Below, in pieces: positions 50,300 to 58,825 of a DNA stretch of 64,000 nucleotides. A program made the position numbers and the translations under genes. The notes below the pieces were generated by a model that saw only the letters and a program-made list of their open reading frames with translations, was not told the DNA's origin and ran no database searches. Positions within the stretch are counted from its first letter, which is position 1. Each line of letters opens with the position of its first letter. Source of the DNA: DASVRZ01 sp038230215 (lineage in GTDB: Bacteria; Verrucomicrobiota; Verrucomicrobiia; Chthoniobacterales; DASVRZ01); contig JBBRNR010000001.1 of assembly GCA_038230215.1 (NCBI GenBank), forward strand, positions 186,001 through 250,000. The letters run 5' to 3'.

Positions 50300-51250
50300 A
50301 TGGAATACTACCAAACTATTCAAAACCGAGCGGGACAAACCGTCGCCGTCATCAACCGCCACCTCGCTGGCCTCCAAGTGGGCACCACCACCATCGCAGA
50401 GCTTCTCGCCCAATCGCAGGGTCTCAACGACTTAGCCCAGGACCGCGAGACTGCCTCCGTAGCCTTCGACGGGGCTAACAACGACGAAAACAGCGGCTTT
50501 CTCCTCCTCCGCAAATACACCCTGCAACTCCCCGCCGTCGCCGAAGGCGAACTCGACGACGCTCTGCCTGCCGAAAGCGATCTGCTCGCCCTGCTGGACC
50601 CCGTTTACAGCGTCACCCCACGCAACACCGAATACGCTATCAAACGCGGCCACAAACTCGTTAGCGCATTGACCGGCATTAACACCTTTCTCGCCGCCCA
50701 AGTGTCGCCCCGCTCACCCATCACCAGCGGCGGAAAAGGCATCGCCGAGCTCGTCGCCGCCCTCGCCGCCCAGCCCGGCCTCGAACAAGTGGTGCAGGAT
50801 AAGGCCACCCTCCTCAAGCAAGCCCGGCAAACGCTCGCCAACAGAGCGCGCGACGTGGACCGTCTCAACAAGCGTTTCTACAAAAAACTCGAAGCCGAAG
50901 CCCGCGACAACCCCTCCTTGGCCGAAGCCATGGGTCAGATCGTGACCGAAAGCGCCAACCTGCCCGGCACCCTCGGCATTCGCAGCATCCTGCAAGGCGG
51001 CGACGACCAGCTCCACATCCTCGTGCAATACGAAAACGGCACCGGCGACAGCTCCACCGCGAACACGATCGAGTGGCGCATCGATGGAGTGGACACCGAT
51101 TTCAACCACACCCAACCCGCCTCTCCCGCGGGCAGCGCGTTAGGCCCATTCGCTGTCGGCCAAACGATCAAACTCCGCACCAGAACGAGAAACGCCAACG
51201 GCACGACCACCGGAAGCCTGCGCTCGCTCACTCTCCTGGCGCCCGTATGA
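50300..51250 (+). CDS. Hypothetical helical protein with C-terminal Fn3-like module
   Basis: A 316-residue protein without a signal peptide. Residues 1-230 are mainly helical (TTTIAELLAQSQGLNDLAQD, RQTLANRARDVDRLNKRFYK). The last 85 residues look like a fibronectin-III-type beta fold (ENGTGDSSTANTIEWRIDGV ... FAVGQTIKLRTRTRNANGTT). I recall similar proteins in Verrucomicrobia without known function. The ATG at 50300 has GAGGA about 12 nt upstream. It overlaps the downstream membrane-protein gene by ATGA. The AT-rich operator-like region lies directly upstream. Confidence 0.75.
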   Translation: MEYYQTIQNRAGQTVAVINRHLAGLQVGTTTIAELLAQSQGLNDLAQDRETASVAFDGANNDENSGFLLLRKYTLQLPAVAEGELDDALPAESDLLALLDPVYSVTPRNTEYAIKRGHKLVSALTGINTFLAAQVSPRSPITSGGKGIAELVAALAAQPGLEQVVQDKATLLKQARQTLANRARDVDRLNKRFYKKLEAEARDNPSLAEAMGQIVTESANLPGTLGIRSILQGGDDQLHILVQYENGTGDSSTANTIEWRIDGVDTDFNHTQPASPAGSALGPFAVGQTIKLRTRTRNANGTTTGSLRSLTLLAPV

Positions 51251-51810
51251 GATTTCTCCTGCGCATTTTCGCTTTCATCGGCTTGGTGATCTTTCTCTAC
51301 TTCGGGGCCTTGATGATGGGCGGCGTGTATATCGGTGCTCGGATCGGGGTGCAACACGTCTCAGATCCAGCCACCATTTCGCAACTCTCGTTTAAGGAAG
51401 GGTACGAATTTGCCAGCCACTATCGACCCATCATTCTGGCGGTGGACGTGGTGATTTCAGCGTTCATCGCCTTCGGACTCCGATGGGGAAGTGCGCTCTT
51501 TTCCATCCCGCTGGCTGTCCTCGTCTTTCTGGGTTTGCAAAATTTGAAGCCGATTCAGATGGTGCCATTCCCATCCACCCCAAAGTCGATTGCCAGTCCG
51601 ACCCGGACGATTCCCAAGCCGACGAGGGCCATCCAGCAGGGTACTCTTCTCAGCCCGGTCATGATCCCGTTACCTTAGGGGGAGGCGACGCTGCCCAAGG
51701 GGACGGTGGTCACCATACTGTCCGAGGAGAAAGGAATGGCAGCCGTCAAAGCTCCCAACGGCGCTTTATTAAAGGTGCCCCTCACGCATTTAAAGCTTAA
51801 TGGATTTTAA
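51247..51810 (+). pseudogene. Small membrane protein with SH3-like C-terminus, interrupted by an in-frame TAG
   Basis: From ATG 51247 the frame encodes 143 residues with two transmembrane helices (IFAFIGLVIFLYFGALMMGG; SAFIAFGLRWGSALFSIPLA) and a Pro/Thr linker. It then meets TAG at 51676. The same frame continues for 43 sense codons to TAA at 51808 and reads GEATLPKGTVVTILSEEKG, then MAAVKAPNGALLKVPLTHLK, a typical SH3-like module found at the C-terminus of such proteins. So this is a recent nonsense change, a readthrough site or a sequencing error. The part to 51678 may still be made. Confidence 0.7.
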
Positions 51811-51859
51811 CCGGTGTGCCCCAAGAGGAAGAATTGAGTCTGTCTGAGCCAAGGCGGCG

Positions 51860-53317
51860 TTATAATGAGAGACTGGCCATCTTCGCAACGACTGCGGGGT
51901 CCATTTTTACGAGGTCGGGCCAGGTGCGGGTGTAGCCTTCGCCAGCGAGTTTGCGGGTGGCGTCGAAGCCGATGTGACTCCCCATGTTCGCGACGGTTTG
52001 CGCGTGGTCCAGGGAGTCGCAGGGGCTTTTTACGAACGTGCTGTCGCGTTGCGGGTCGGTGTTGCTGAGCCAGCGGAAAAGGACTTCGCTGGTGTTGTGC
52101 ACGTCGCAATCTTCGTCCACGACGACGATGTATTTGCTGAACATCATCTGGCCCATGCCCCAGAGGCCGTGCATGATTTTATACGCCTGCCACGGATATT
52201 GTTTGCGGATGCTGACCACGACGAGGTTGTGAAAAACGCCCTCGGCCGGGAGCGCCATATCGACGATCTCGGGGAAGTTCATTTTGAAGACGGGCAGGAA
52301 GATTTTCACGCTGGCGCTGCCCATGTAGAAGTCTTCCATGGGCGGAATACCGACGATGGTGGCGGGGTAAATCGCCTTTTGCCGGTGGGTGATGGCGGTG
52401 AGGTGGAAAACCGGGTAGTCGTCGATCGGCGTGTAGAATCCGGTGTGGTCGCCGAACGGGCCTTCGGGGCGGGTTTCGCCGGGTTGGACGTAGCCTTCGA
52501 GAACGAAGTCGGAGTCGGCGGGGACTTCGAGATCGTTGGTGACGCATTTGACGAGTTCGACGGATTGTTTTCTCAAGAAACCGGCGAAGAGGATTTCGTC
52601 GAGGCCGTCGGGAAGGGGCGCGGTGGCGGCAAAGGTGTAGGCCGGATCGCCGCCGAGACAGACGGCGACGGGCATGCGTTCGTTGCGTTCGTAGTAGCGT
52701 TTCCCGTGGCGGGCGGCGACTTTGTGGACCTGCCAGTGCATGCCGGTGGAACTCCCATCGTAAACCTGCATGCGATACATGCCGATGTTGCGTTCGCCGA
52801 AGTCGGGGTCGCGCGTGTAAACCGTCGGCAGTGTGATGAAGCGTCCGCCGTCCTGCGGCCAGCATTTCATGATGGGCAGATCATTCAGTGAGAAGCCGGA
52901 TTTTCCTGTGAGATGGATCACTTCCTGACACGCAGCGTCGGAGACTTTCTTGGGCCGGGCGTGGAGAAGGTCGAGGCCGTTCTTCAGCAAGTCCCAGCCT
53001 TCACGCAACGACTTCGGGGGTTTCGCTTTGAGCAGAAACTGCATCTGGTCCGCAATCTCCTGGACGTTGGAAACACCGAGCGCAGCAGCCATCCGGCGTT
53101 CGCTGCCCATCAGATTGATCGCCACGGGAAACTCCGATTTCTTCCCGTCGATCGTCGGGTTTTCGATGAGGAGCGCCTTCCCACCACAGGACGATTTCAT
53201 CTGGCGGTCGGCCAGCTCGGTGATTTCGAGTTCGGTCGCAATGGGAGCGGTGATCCGCAAGAGTTCGCCCGCTTGATCGAGCTGGGAAATGAAACCGCCG
53301 AGGGAAGAGAACGCCAT
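51860..53317 (-). CDS. ubiD: UbiD-family prenylated-FMN decarboxylase
   Basis: A 485-residue (de)carboxylase of the UbiD family, which needs prFMN made by UbiX. The hallmark RPEGPFGDHTGFYTPIDDYP is present, with MPVAVCLGGDPAYTFAA, TIVGIPPMEDFYMGSASVKI and VVDEDCDVHNTSEVLFRW. It may act in ubiquinone or menaquinone synthesis (4-hydroxy-3-polyprenylbenzoate or futalosine-route carboxylates). It starts MAFSSLGGFISQLDQAGE. The 5' flank is identical, over about 46 bp with 3 changes, to that of the GxxExxY gene. Confidence 0.9.
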   Translation of the reverse strand: MAFSSLGGFISQLDQAGELLRITAPIATELEITELADRQMKSSCGGKALLIENPTIDGKKSEFPVAINLMGSERRMAAALGVSNVQEIADQMQFLLKAKPPKSLREGWDLLKNGLDLLHARPKKVSDAACQEVIHLTGKSGFSLNDLPIMKCWPQDGGRFITLPTVYTRDPDFGERNIGMYRMQVYDGSSTGMHWQVHKVAARHGKRYYERNERMPVAVCLGGDPAYTFAATAPLPDGLDEILFAGFLRKQSVELVKCVTNDLEVPADSDFVLEGYVQPGETRPEGPFGDHTGFYTPIDDYPVFHLTAITHRQKAIYPATIVGIPPMEDFYMGSASVKIFLPVFKMNFPEIVDMALPAEGVFHNLVVVSIRKQYPWQAYKIMHGLWGMGQMMFSKYIVVVDEDCDVHNTSEVLFRWLSNTDPQRDSTFVKSPCDSLDHAQTVANMGSHIGFDATRKLAGEGYTRTWPDLVKMDPAVVAKMASLSL

Positions 53318-53326
53318 GGGAAATGA

Positions 53327-53407
53327 TTAACCGCAAAGAGCGCAGAGAGCACAAAGATTATCTAGGCACTCGCCCATTTGCCCCCTCTTTGCGGTCTTTG
53401 TGGTTAA
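53327..53407. repeat. Hairpin repeat A (TTAACCGCAAAGAGCGCAGA type)
   Basis: The left arm TTAACCGCAAAGAGCGCAGA is mirrored by the right arm CTCTTTGCGGTCTTTGTGGT + TAA. The right end supplies the stop codon of the GxxExxY gene. It is nearly identical to repeat B at 53803-53890, including the adjoining CATGGGAAATGATT. Confidence 0.8.
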
Positions 53408-53793
53408 ATTTCTTTGCGGTCAGGGTTCCAGATAAACTTGCGGATCTCGAATTTATAGCTGCCAAAGTTGATGAGGAGCCCATGCTTAAGGCGAGCGGAT
53501 TTGAGGTAGCCCATTATCTGCGCCTCGTGTTCTGGAGCCACTGTCTTGGCAGTTTTTAGTTCTACGAGTAACTGCTCTTCCACGAGAATGTCGGCAAAGT
53601 AATCTCCGATGAGCGTACCATCTTCGTCGAAGACTTTAATAGGGCTCTGCTGTGCAGCCTTGAGACCTGCATGACGGAGGCGATGAACGAGGGCGTTTTC
53701 ATAGACTTTCTCCAGATGCCCCTGACCATGATAGAAGTGAATATCGTAAGCCGTCTGGCGCACCACATCGCACAAGGCTTTAATGTCAGTCAT
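53404..53793 (-). CDS. GxxExxY family protein (PDDEXK-like)
   Basis: A 129-residue protein with the eponymous motif GHLEKVY (G24-x2-E-x2-Y) and a PD-(D/E)XK-like core: DYFADILVEEQLLVELKTAK (D, E-x-K). TIGR04256/PF13366 members are abundant in environmental bacteria and have a predicted nuclease fold, but no known role. It is framed by two hairpin repeats that share even the bases next to the start codon, as expected for a small mobile cassette. The operon direction is the same as the neighbours. Confidence 0.9.
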   Translation of the reverse strand: MTDIKALCDVVRQTAYDIHFYHGQGHLEKVYENALVHRLRHAGLKAAQQSPIKVFDEDGTLIGDYFADILVEEQLLVELKTAKTVAPEHEAQIMGYLKSARLKHGLLINFGSYKFEIRKFIWNPDRKEI

Positions 53794-53802
53794 GGGAAAT
53801 GA

Positions 53803-53890
53803 TTAGCCGCAGAGAACGCAGAGAGCACAAAGATTAAAAACCATTAATCCTATTTCTCTTTTTTGCGGTCTCTGCGTTCTTTGTGGTTAA
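53803..53890. repeat. Hairpin repeat B (same family as A)
   Basis: The left arm TTAGCCGCAGAGAACGCAGA and right arm GCGGTCTCTGCGTTCTTTGT + GGTTAA form a long imperfect hairpin. The right end contains the stop codon of the 53887 gene. 53791-53836 matches 53316-53361 at 43 of 46 positions. Confidence 0.8.
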
Positions 53891-54567
53891 TTCTGCTTCT
53901 TCGCGCGGACGACGAGTTTTTCGTCTTTGATTTCCAGCGCCGTGAGGTTGTTTCCTATGGAATCGCTCTCCGATATCGATGGAACTCCCAGGCTCTCGAC
54001 GAAGTTTTTCGAGGTGATGTAGCGCATCGCCCAACGGGGAAACTCCGTATCGCCAGTGCGCACGCTGACGTTGTTCGGATGCGGCTTGCCTTTCTCCGTG
54101 ATGAACGTCATGGAGACGTCGCCGTTAAAATAGCGGTCCTGCATGAGTCGAATCTGACTCAATGGAAAGCTCACCTGCGCCGAGATATGGTCGCCCTCGA
54201 TGCTGGTGGAGACTTTCCCGCGTAAGGCGGACCACGGCTCGTATTTCGCGATCAGCGTGTTGATTTCGTTCGCGGAAAGAATGATCTCGGCTTCCTGTCC
54301 AGCGTCGAACGCAGTGTTAAACGCCTTCACCTTGTCGAGTGCGATCTGCGTTTCCAGGTCGGTCGGAGTGTAAACCGGGATCGCTTTTCCCTCGGCGACG
54401 GTCATGCTTTTGATGCCGTTGAACGTGCTCCAAGCGCCCCAGAAGAGCGCGCCGCCGAGCAGCAGAAAAATGACGAACGCCATCGCGCAACCGCCGCCGA
54501 GGCAGCCGCAGCCCGATTTCTTTTCGCGGTTCATGGGCGTGAGGACAGATGGGAGTTGCGGGCGCAT
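53887..54567 (-). CDS. Membrane-anchored hypothetical protein
   Basis: A 226-residue protein. After REKKSGCGCLGGGCAMAFVI comes a single transmembrane helix (FLLLGGALFWGAW). The soluble remainder (about 60-226) has EIILSANEINTLIAKYEPWS, which looks like a lipid- or ligand-binding beta/alpha domain seen in other Verrucomicrobia hypotheticals. A second start at MNREKKSG (54534) is possible. It begins 12 nt after nadA on the same strand. Confidence 0.7.
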   Translation of the reverse strand: MRPQLPSVLTPMNREKKSGCGCLGGGCAMAFVIFLLLGGALFWGAWSTFNGIKSMTVAEGKAIPVYTPTDLETQIALDKVKAFNTAFDAGQEAEIILSANEINTLIAKYEPWSALRGKVSTSIEGDHISAQVSFPLSQIRLMQDRYFNGDVSMTFITEKGKPHPNNVSVRTGDTEFPRWAMRYITSKNFVESLGVPSISESDSIGNNLTALEIKDEKLVVRAKKQN

Positions 54568-54579
54568 GGGTCGGATGTT

Positions 54580-55515
54580 TTAGCGGCTGAGTTCCAACAT
54601 GCGCAAGATCGGTTTTTCCGCGCGCAGCCGAATGGATTCGTCCATGAGGAGTTCCGGCGAGAGGTTGAGCAGGGCCGAATGGAGCTTTTCCAGCGTGTTC
54701 ATTTTCATGTAGCGGCAATCAGCGCAGGCGCAATTTTCCGTCGGCCCGGGGATGAACGTTTTGCCCGGCACCTCGCGCCGCAGCCGGTGCAGCATGCCGC
54801 TTTCGGTGACGATGATGAAGGCGTCCGCCGGGTTTTCCTTGCAGAAACCGATCATTTTCTCGGTCGAACAAATCTCGTCGGCGAGCAGCCGGACGGCGGC
54901 GGAACATTCTGGGTGCGCCACTACCGGAGCCGCTGGATATTCCTCGCGAATCTGCCGGATGCTGCGCGCTGTGAACTCCATGTGCAGGTAACAATTCCCT
55001 TGCCAGAGATCCATCGGCCGGCCGGTTTTTTCCATCACCCACGCGCCGAGATTTTGGTCGGGCACGAAAAGAATGTTGCGATCTTTCGGCGCGGCGTTGA
55101 CGATTTTCACGGCGTTCCCGCTCGTGCAAATAACGTCCGACTGTGCCTTCACGCCCGCGCTGCAGTTGATGTAGGCGATGACGTAGTAGTTTTTGTCGGC
55201 GTGCATTTGCAGATGCGCAGCAAGTTTTTCTGGCGGGCAGGAATCGGAGAGCGAGCAGCCCGCGTAGAGGTCGGGCAGGAGAACGGTGCGCGACGGATTG
55301 ACGATTTTCGCAGTCTCAGCCATGAAATGCACTCCGCAGAAGACAATGCAACTCGCCTCAGTTTCCTTAGCCTTGTAAGCGAGCCCGAGCGAGTCGCCCA
55401 CGTAATCGGCCACGTCCTGAATGTCACCCGTCTGGTAGTTGTGCGCGAGAATGACCGCGTTGCGCACGCGTTTCAGTTCGAGGATTTCCTCCGCTAGATC
55501 GACTCCGGTCATCAT
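54580..55515 (-). CDS. nadA: Quinolinate synthase
   Basis: A 311-residue 4Fe-4S enzyme condensing iminoaspartate with DHAP to quinolinate (NAD synthesis). Conserved: VILAHNYQTGDIQDVADYVG, VFCGVHFMAETAKI, LPDLYAGCSLSDSC, VICTSGNAV, FVPDQNLGAWV, VVAHPECS, ITESG-like VTESGMLHRL and CACADCRYMKMNTLEKL. The cluster cysteines are in CGVHF, PECS and CACADC. The start is the ATGATG at 55515/55512, with a strong promoter ending 9 nt upstream; the 20-codon upstream extension is rejected. Confidence 0.95.
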   Translation of the reverse strand: MMTGVDLAEEILELKRVRNAVILAHNYQTGDIQDVADYVGDSLGLAYKAKETEASCIVFCGVHFMAETAKIVNPSRTVLLPDLYAGCSLSDSCPPEKLAAHLQMHADKNYYVIAYINCSAGVKAQSDVICTSGNAVKIVNAAPKDRNILFVPDQNLGAWVMEKTGRPMDLWQGNCYLHMEFTARSIRQIREEYPAAPVVAHPECSAAVRLLADEICSTEKMIGFCKENPADAFIIVTESGMLHRLRREVPGKTFIPGPTENCACADCRYMKMNTLEKLHSALLNLSPELLMDESIRLRAEKPILRMLELSR

Positions 55516-55524
55516 GGGGCGCGA

Positions 55525-55553
55525 AATATAGGAGCGTCCGCCGCGAAAGGCAA
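55525..55553 (-). promoter_or_regulatory. nadA promoter (leaderless or near-leaderless)
   Basis: On the minus strand TTGCCT (55553-55548), 17-bp spacer, TATATT (55530-55525), then TCGCGCCCC and ATG. The discriminator TCGCGCCCC resembles those of typA and rplM. Confidence 0.6.
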
Positions 55554-55595
55554 CGGCTACCCACGCGTCACCCAACCCACTGCGGTCTCCATAGC

Positions 55596-55625
55596 AAAAG
55601 GCCAGCTCCGTTACCAGAGCTGGCC
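55596..55625 (-). terminator. Intrinsic terminator of the DUF6799 gene
   Basis: Stem GGCCAGCTC / GAGCTGGCC with an 8-nt loop, followed on the minus strand by TTTTGC. Confidence 0.75.
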
Positions 55626-55656
55626 CCTTGAATGAAATAAAACTACCGGAGGCAGT

Positions 55657-55980
55657 TTATTCGGATTTTTGCTTCATCTTGTCAGCAGACATGGCGGGTT
55701 TTTCCATCATCTTGCCTTCCATGTCCATCATGTCTCCGTCTTTCATCATCATCTTTTTCTCACCCATCATGACCGTGCCGTCTTTCATGACGTGAGTGCC
55801 GTTTTTCATTTCCATGTCCTTGTCCATCTTCATGGATTTGCCGTCTTTGCAGACCATCATATTACCGTCTTTCATCATAACGCAGTCCTTCATCATGTCC
55901 TCGGCGAGGGCGATGCTGGCGAAGGAAGCCGAGGCGATGAGGGCGACGACGAGTTGTTTGGCGATTGAGTTGAGTTTCAT
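55657..55980 (-). CDS. DUF6799-like exported Met/Lys-rich protein
   Basis: A 107-residue protein with a signal peptide (about 1-26, ending ASIALA). The mature part is MMKDG-type repeats (KDGNMMVCKDGKSMKMDKDM; MKDGTVMMGEKKMMMKDGDM), about a quarter Met, typical of DUF6799. Met-rich, aspartate-rich periplasmic proteins often bind copper(I), but this is not shown for the family. It stands alone with its own terminator. Confidence 0.8.
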   Translation of the reverse strand: MKLNSIAKQLVVALIASASFASIALAEDMMKDCVMMKDGNMMVCKDGKSMKMDKDMEMKNGTHVMKDGTVMMGEKKMMMKDGDMMDMEGKMMEKPAMSADKMKQKSE

Positions 55981-56159
55981 ATTTATTGGTTCTTTTGTGG
56001 TTTTTACTGATCTAAGGGCGATTCAATAAATCCACCCGACAGGGTGAACCGGGGCCAGCCTGGAAATGCCCGGGCAGGCGGTTGGAAATAGTCCAACACT
56101 TATTGTTTCGATACTGCTTAGAGGTATCGAAGGTGATCTTTATTCCGGCTTCTTTAATT

Positions 56160-57377
56160 TCAAGACAAGAGGGCAGACTCGAAGTCGGCCAGGACTTTGG
56201 CGTGGTCGAAGCGGGAGACGTAGGTGTGACCGTTGCGCTGGTAGGTTTCGAGTTGCATTGGATTGGCAGCGAAATCTTCCAAGACTTTTACCAGAATGTC
56301 TGTCTGGCCTGGGAGAATGTTGGTGCCAAATTGGCCTTCCAGCACGGCGGCGGCCAAGGCGCTGTCGGCGTCGCCCACGCTGATGACGGCGCGGCGGTAG
56401 GCCAGTGTGGGGAGCAGTTTGCTGGGCAGAAACGCGCTGCCGGAACCGGCTTGCTGCGTGATGAGGCAGACGTTGGCGGTTTGCAGCATGGCGCGGTAGT
56501 CGTCGTCAGCAAGTAGGGGGAGGAGTCGGATGTTAGTCAGATTGAGGCGGGCGATTTCCTCTTCTAACAGTGGCCTGCGCGCGCCGTCGCCGCAGATGAT
56601 AATTTGGATTTTCGGATTGGTGAGAAGCGCGGCGGCGGCGGGAAGGATTTCGAGGCCTTGCTTGACTCCAAGGTTGCCGGAATAGATGGCTAGAAAATCG
56701 TCGGAGTTAAATCCGTATCTCGCCCGGAAATCCACTGTGGAAAATTTCTCCGCGCCGCCTGCTCCTAACACGTCGAAGCCATTGGCTAGCAAGGTGACCT
56801 TCTCCGGCGACACACCTTTCCTAACAAAGGCGTCGATCATGCCCTGTCCGATCCCGCTGACTTTGCTGGCGTGCCGATAGGCGAGAGCCTCGATCCCGTA
56901 GAGTAGCCGGGTAAACAAACCGGGCTTAAGCATGTTTAACCCGACAGCGGCATCGGGCTGCAAATCCTGGACGTGGAAATGGTAGCGGTTGCCGCGCAAC
57001 GAAGTGAGCAGCCACGCGGCAACTCCCAGTAGAAGCGGCGGCGAAACGACGACGACAACATCGGATTTTCGAAGGAGCAGGGCGCGCAAGAAGGAGGCGA
57101 CGACGAAGGTGCCCTCGTGCAAAATGCGCTTCGCGGCGGAGACTTTGTGGGGGACGTAATGCCAGCAGCGGTGGACTCGCACTCCGTTTAAAACGTCGTC
57201 GCGCCAGAGGCGTCCGCGATCTTCGGGGCGCTTCTCCCATTGCGGATAGTAGGCGAAACTGGTGACCATCTCGACATCGTGTCCGCGCGCATGGAGAAAC
57301 TCGCAGAGCGCGACGTTGCATGGCGCGATGCCGGTGACTTCGGGCGCGTAGTTGATTCCCCAGACGATGACTCTCAT
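56160..57377 (-). CDS. GT4 glycosyltransferase (WcaI/colanic-acid type)
   Basis: A 405-residue GT-B enzyme: MRVIVWGINYAPEVTGIAPC (the NYxPExTGI start of WcaI-like transferases), HFHVQDLQPDAAVGLNML, FLAIYSGNLGVKQGLEILPA, and SGSAFLPSKLLPTLAYRRAV. It would add a sugar to a lipid-linked exopolysaccharide repeat at the inner membrane. It follows the flippase gene on the same strand (29-bp gap). No Shine-Dalgarno is evident at 57377. Confidence 0.88.
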   Translation of the reverse strand: MRVIVWGINYAPEVTGIAPCNVALCEFLHARGHDVEMVTSFAYYPQWEKRPEDRGRLWRDDVLNGVRVHRCWHYVPHKVSAAKRILHEGTFVVASFLRALLLRKSDVVVVVSPPLLLGVAAWLLTSLRGNRYHFHVQDLQPDAAVGLNMLKPGLFTRLLYGIEALAYRHASKVSGIGQGMIDAFVRKGVSPEKVTLLANGFDVLGAGGAEKFSTVDFRARYGFNSDDFLAIYSGNLGVKQGLEILPAAAALLTNPKIQIIICGDGARRPLLEEEIARLNLTNIRLLPLLADDDYRAMLQTANVCLITQQAGSGSAFLPSKLLPTLAYRRAVISVGDADSALAAAVLEGQFGTNILPGQTDILVKVLEDFAANPMQLETYQRNGHTYVSRFDHAKVLADFESALLS

Positions 57378-57406
57378 GCGAATTTTAGTGCGAGATTCGT
57401 TTTAGG

Positions 57407-58723
57407 TTAGAAGGCGCTGCTGGCATTCGGCTGTGCGACAGCTTTTTTCATTTCGCCAACCCGCATTTGGGCCAGGGTGAAATTAATCACGATGCCCGGA
57501 ATGTTTCCGAGCAATCCCATCCAGAGCACGCCGGCGACGGTGGAAACGGGCAGCAGCCAGATGAGCAGCGCTTGTGTTAGCACCGAGGCGGGAATGTAAA
57601 GCCACGGGGCCACAATCCAGCCGCGAGTGGAGTTGAGTCCCCAGAGGTTTCCGCCGATAACTCCCAGTACCGAACCGGCGACCATGAGGAGAACTTCCTT
57701 CTCCAAATGTTGATATTTGTTTCCTAATATCCAAAGAAGTTCCTTCGGAAAAAGTTGGGCAAACGCGCACATGACGAAGCCCATGAGGAGGAACAAACCG
57801 ATGATTTGCAAGTAGCGGCGCCAGAGCAAATGCGGCTCCTGAATGTGGGCAAATCGCGGATATATAATGGTGCTCATGACGGAACCGACGACGGCAAAGA
57901 CGCGCGCCAAGGCCGACAGCGCAGCGACATCGGCAAGGTTGCTAACATTGCCGGTGAGCGAGATGAGAAAGATCGTGATCTGGCCGTAGATGCAGTAGTA
58001 GATGGAGCTGGGAAGCTGGCGCTTGATGAGACTGACGAGCACTTTTTTATCCTCGGCATTTACCGATGCCGCGGGGTCGGCCAGTGGGGGCATCCAGCGT
58101 CGTAAATAATGCGCCTGCACGATGGAACCGCCGAGGTTGGCGAGCAATGCGGTGAGCGTAGTCAGCCGGGTGAGCAGGGCGGCGCCGATGAGGCCGAGAC
58201 GCAGAAGGGCAATGCCGATGTTGAGTTTTTGCAGACGAATTGCCTGTAAATGTAACTTGGGGATTTCCCCGAGGATGGAGGTGAGTATCTGGAAATACGT
58301 GCCGATAATGACGATGCAAGTGATCCCGAATGTCTGCCAGGGCGGACAGCCGTTGTGGCGCAACAGATACCAGGTCAGCGGCGAGACGACGACCATGGTG
58401 AGGATGTTAAGCCGACGCCGGATATGTAACGCCGTGGCGATCAATTCACCGAAACGGCCGCGGTCGCGCCAGACCTTGCCGCCGATGGCGTAAATGCCCG
58501 CCCCGACACCGTTGTCGGAAAGGAGGGTCATCATTCCCAACATACAGTTGGCCAGATTGTAAAAGGCGGCGTCGGCCTTCGAGAAATGGTGAAACAGGAA
58601 TATCCCGATGAGGAAACCGATGCCCTGCACGACGATCTCGCCGGAGATGAAGCGGGTGAGGAGCACCGTCCAGGTTCGCAGACGGATGCGGAAGCTGGAT
58701 GGATGGGAGCTCGCTTCGGACAT
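57407..58723 (-). CDS. Polysaccharide flippase-like protein (MOP/Wzx superfamily)
   Basis: A 438-residue membrane protein with about twelve helices, FLIGIFLFHHFSKADAAFYN early on and a LaaLSALARVFAVVGSVMST-like central part. It fits the MATE/MOP exporters that flip lipid-linked oligosaccharides. It pairs with the glycosyltransferase downstream. No polymerase or chain-length regulator lies in the window, so the pathway is incomplete here. TAAATA lies 13 nt before the ATG. Confidence 0.8.
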   Translation of the reverse strand: MSEASSHPSSFRIRLRTWTVLLTRFISGEIVVQGIGFLIGIFLFHHFSKADAAFYNLANCMLGMMTLLSDNGVGAGIYAIGGKVWRDRGRFGELIATALHIRRRLNILTMVVVSPLTWYLLRHNGCPPWQTFGITCIVIIGTYFQILTSILGEIPKLHLQAIRLQKLNIGIALLRLGLIGAALLTRLTTLTALLANLGGSIVQAHYLRRWMPPLADPAASVNAEDKKVLVSLIKRQLPSSIYYCIYGQITIFLISLTGNVSNLADVAALSALARVFAVVGSVMSTIIYPRFAHIQEPHLLWRRYLQIIGLFLLMGFVMCAFAQLFPKELLWILGNKYQHLEKEVLLMVAGSVLGVIGGNLWGLNSTRGWIVAPWLYIPASVLTQALLIWLLPVSTVAGVLWMGLLGNIPGIVINFTLAQMRVGEMKKAVAQPNASSAF

Positions 58724-58825
58724 GATGCGGGCAGACTATTTATGCAGATGCCCCTTTTGTCGATGCTGCGCAGCCGAAATGCAGATGGGCAAAATCGACT
58801 TCCTTCAGATTAGGATGGAAGTCCT

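Noticed and set aside
10090..57945. Apparent abundance of TGTTAG/CTAACA in several genes
   Set aside because: About 21 sites counted by eye against roughly 21 expected for this base composition. Clustering in membrane-protein genes is explained by Met-Leu and Val-Leu codons. The dyad at 44711 is kept for its symmetry only.
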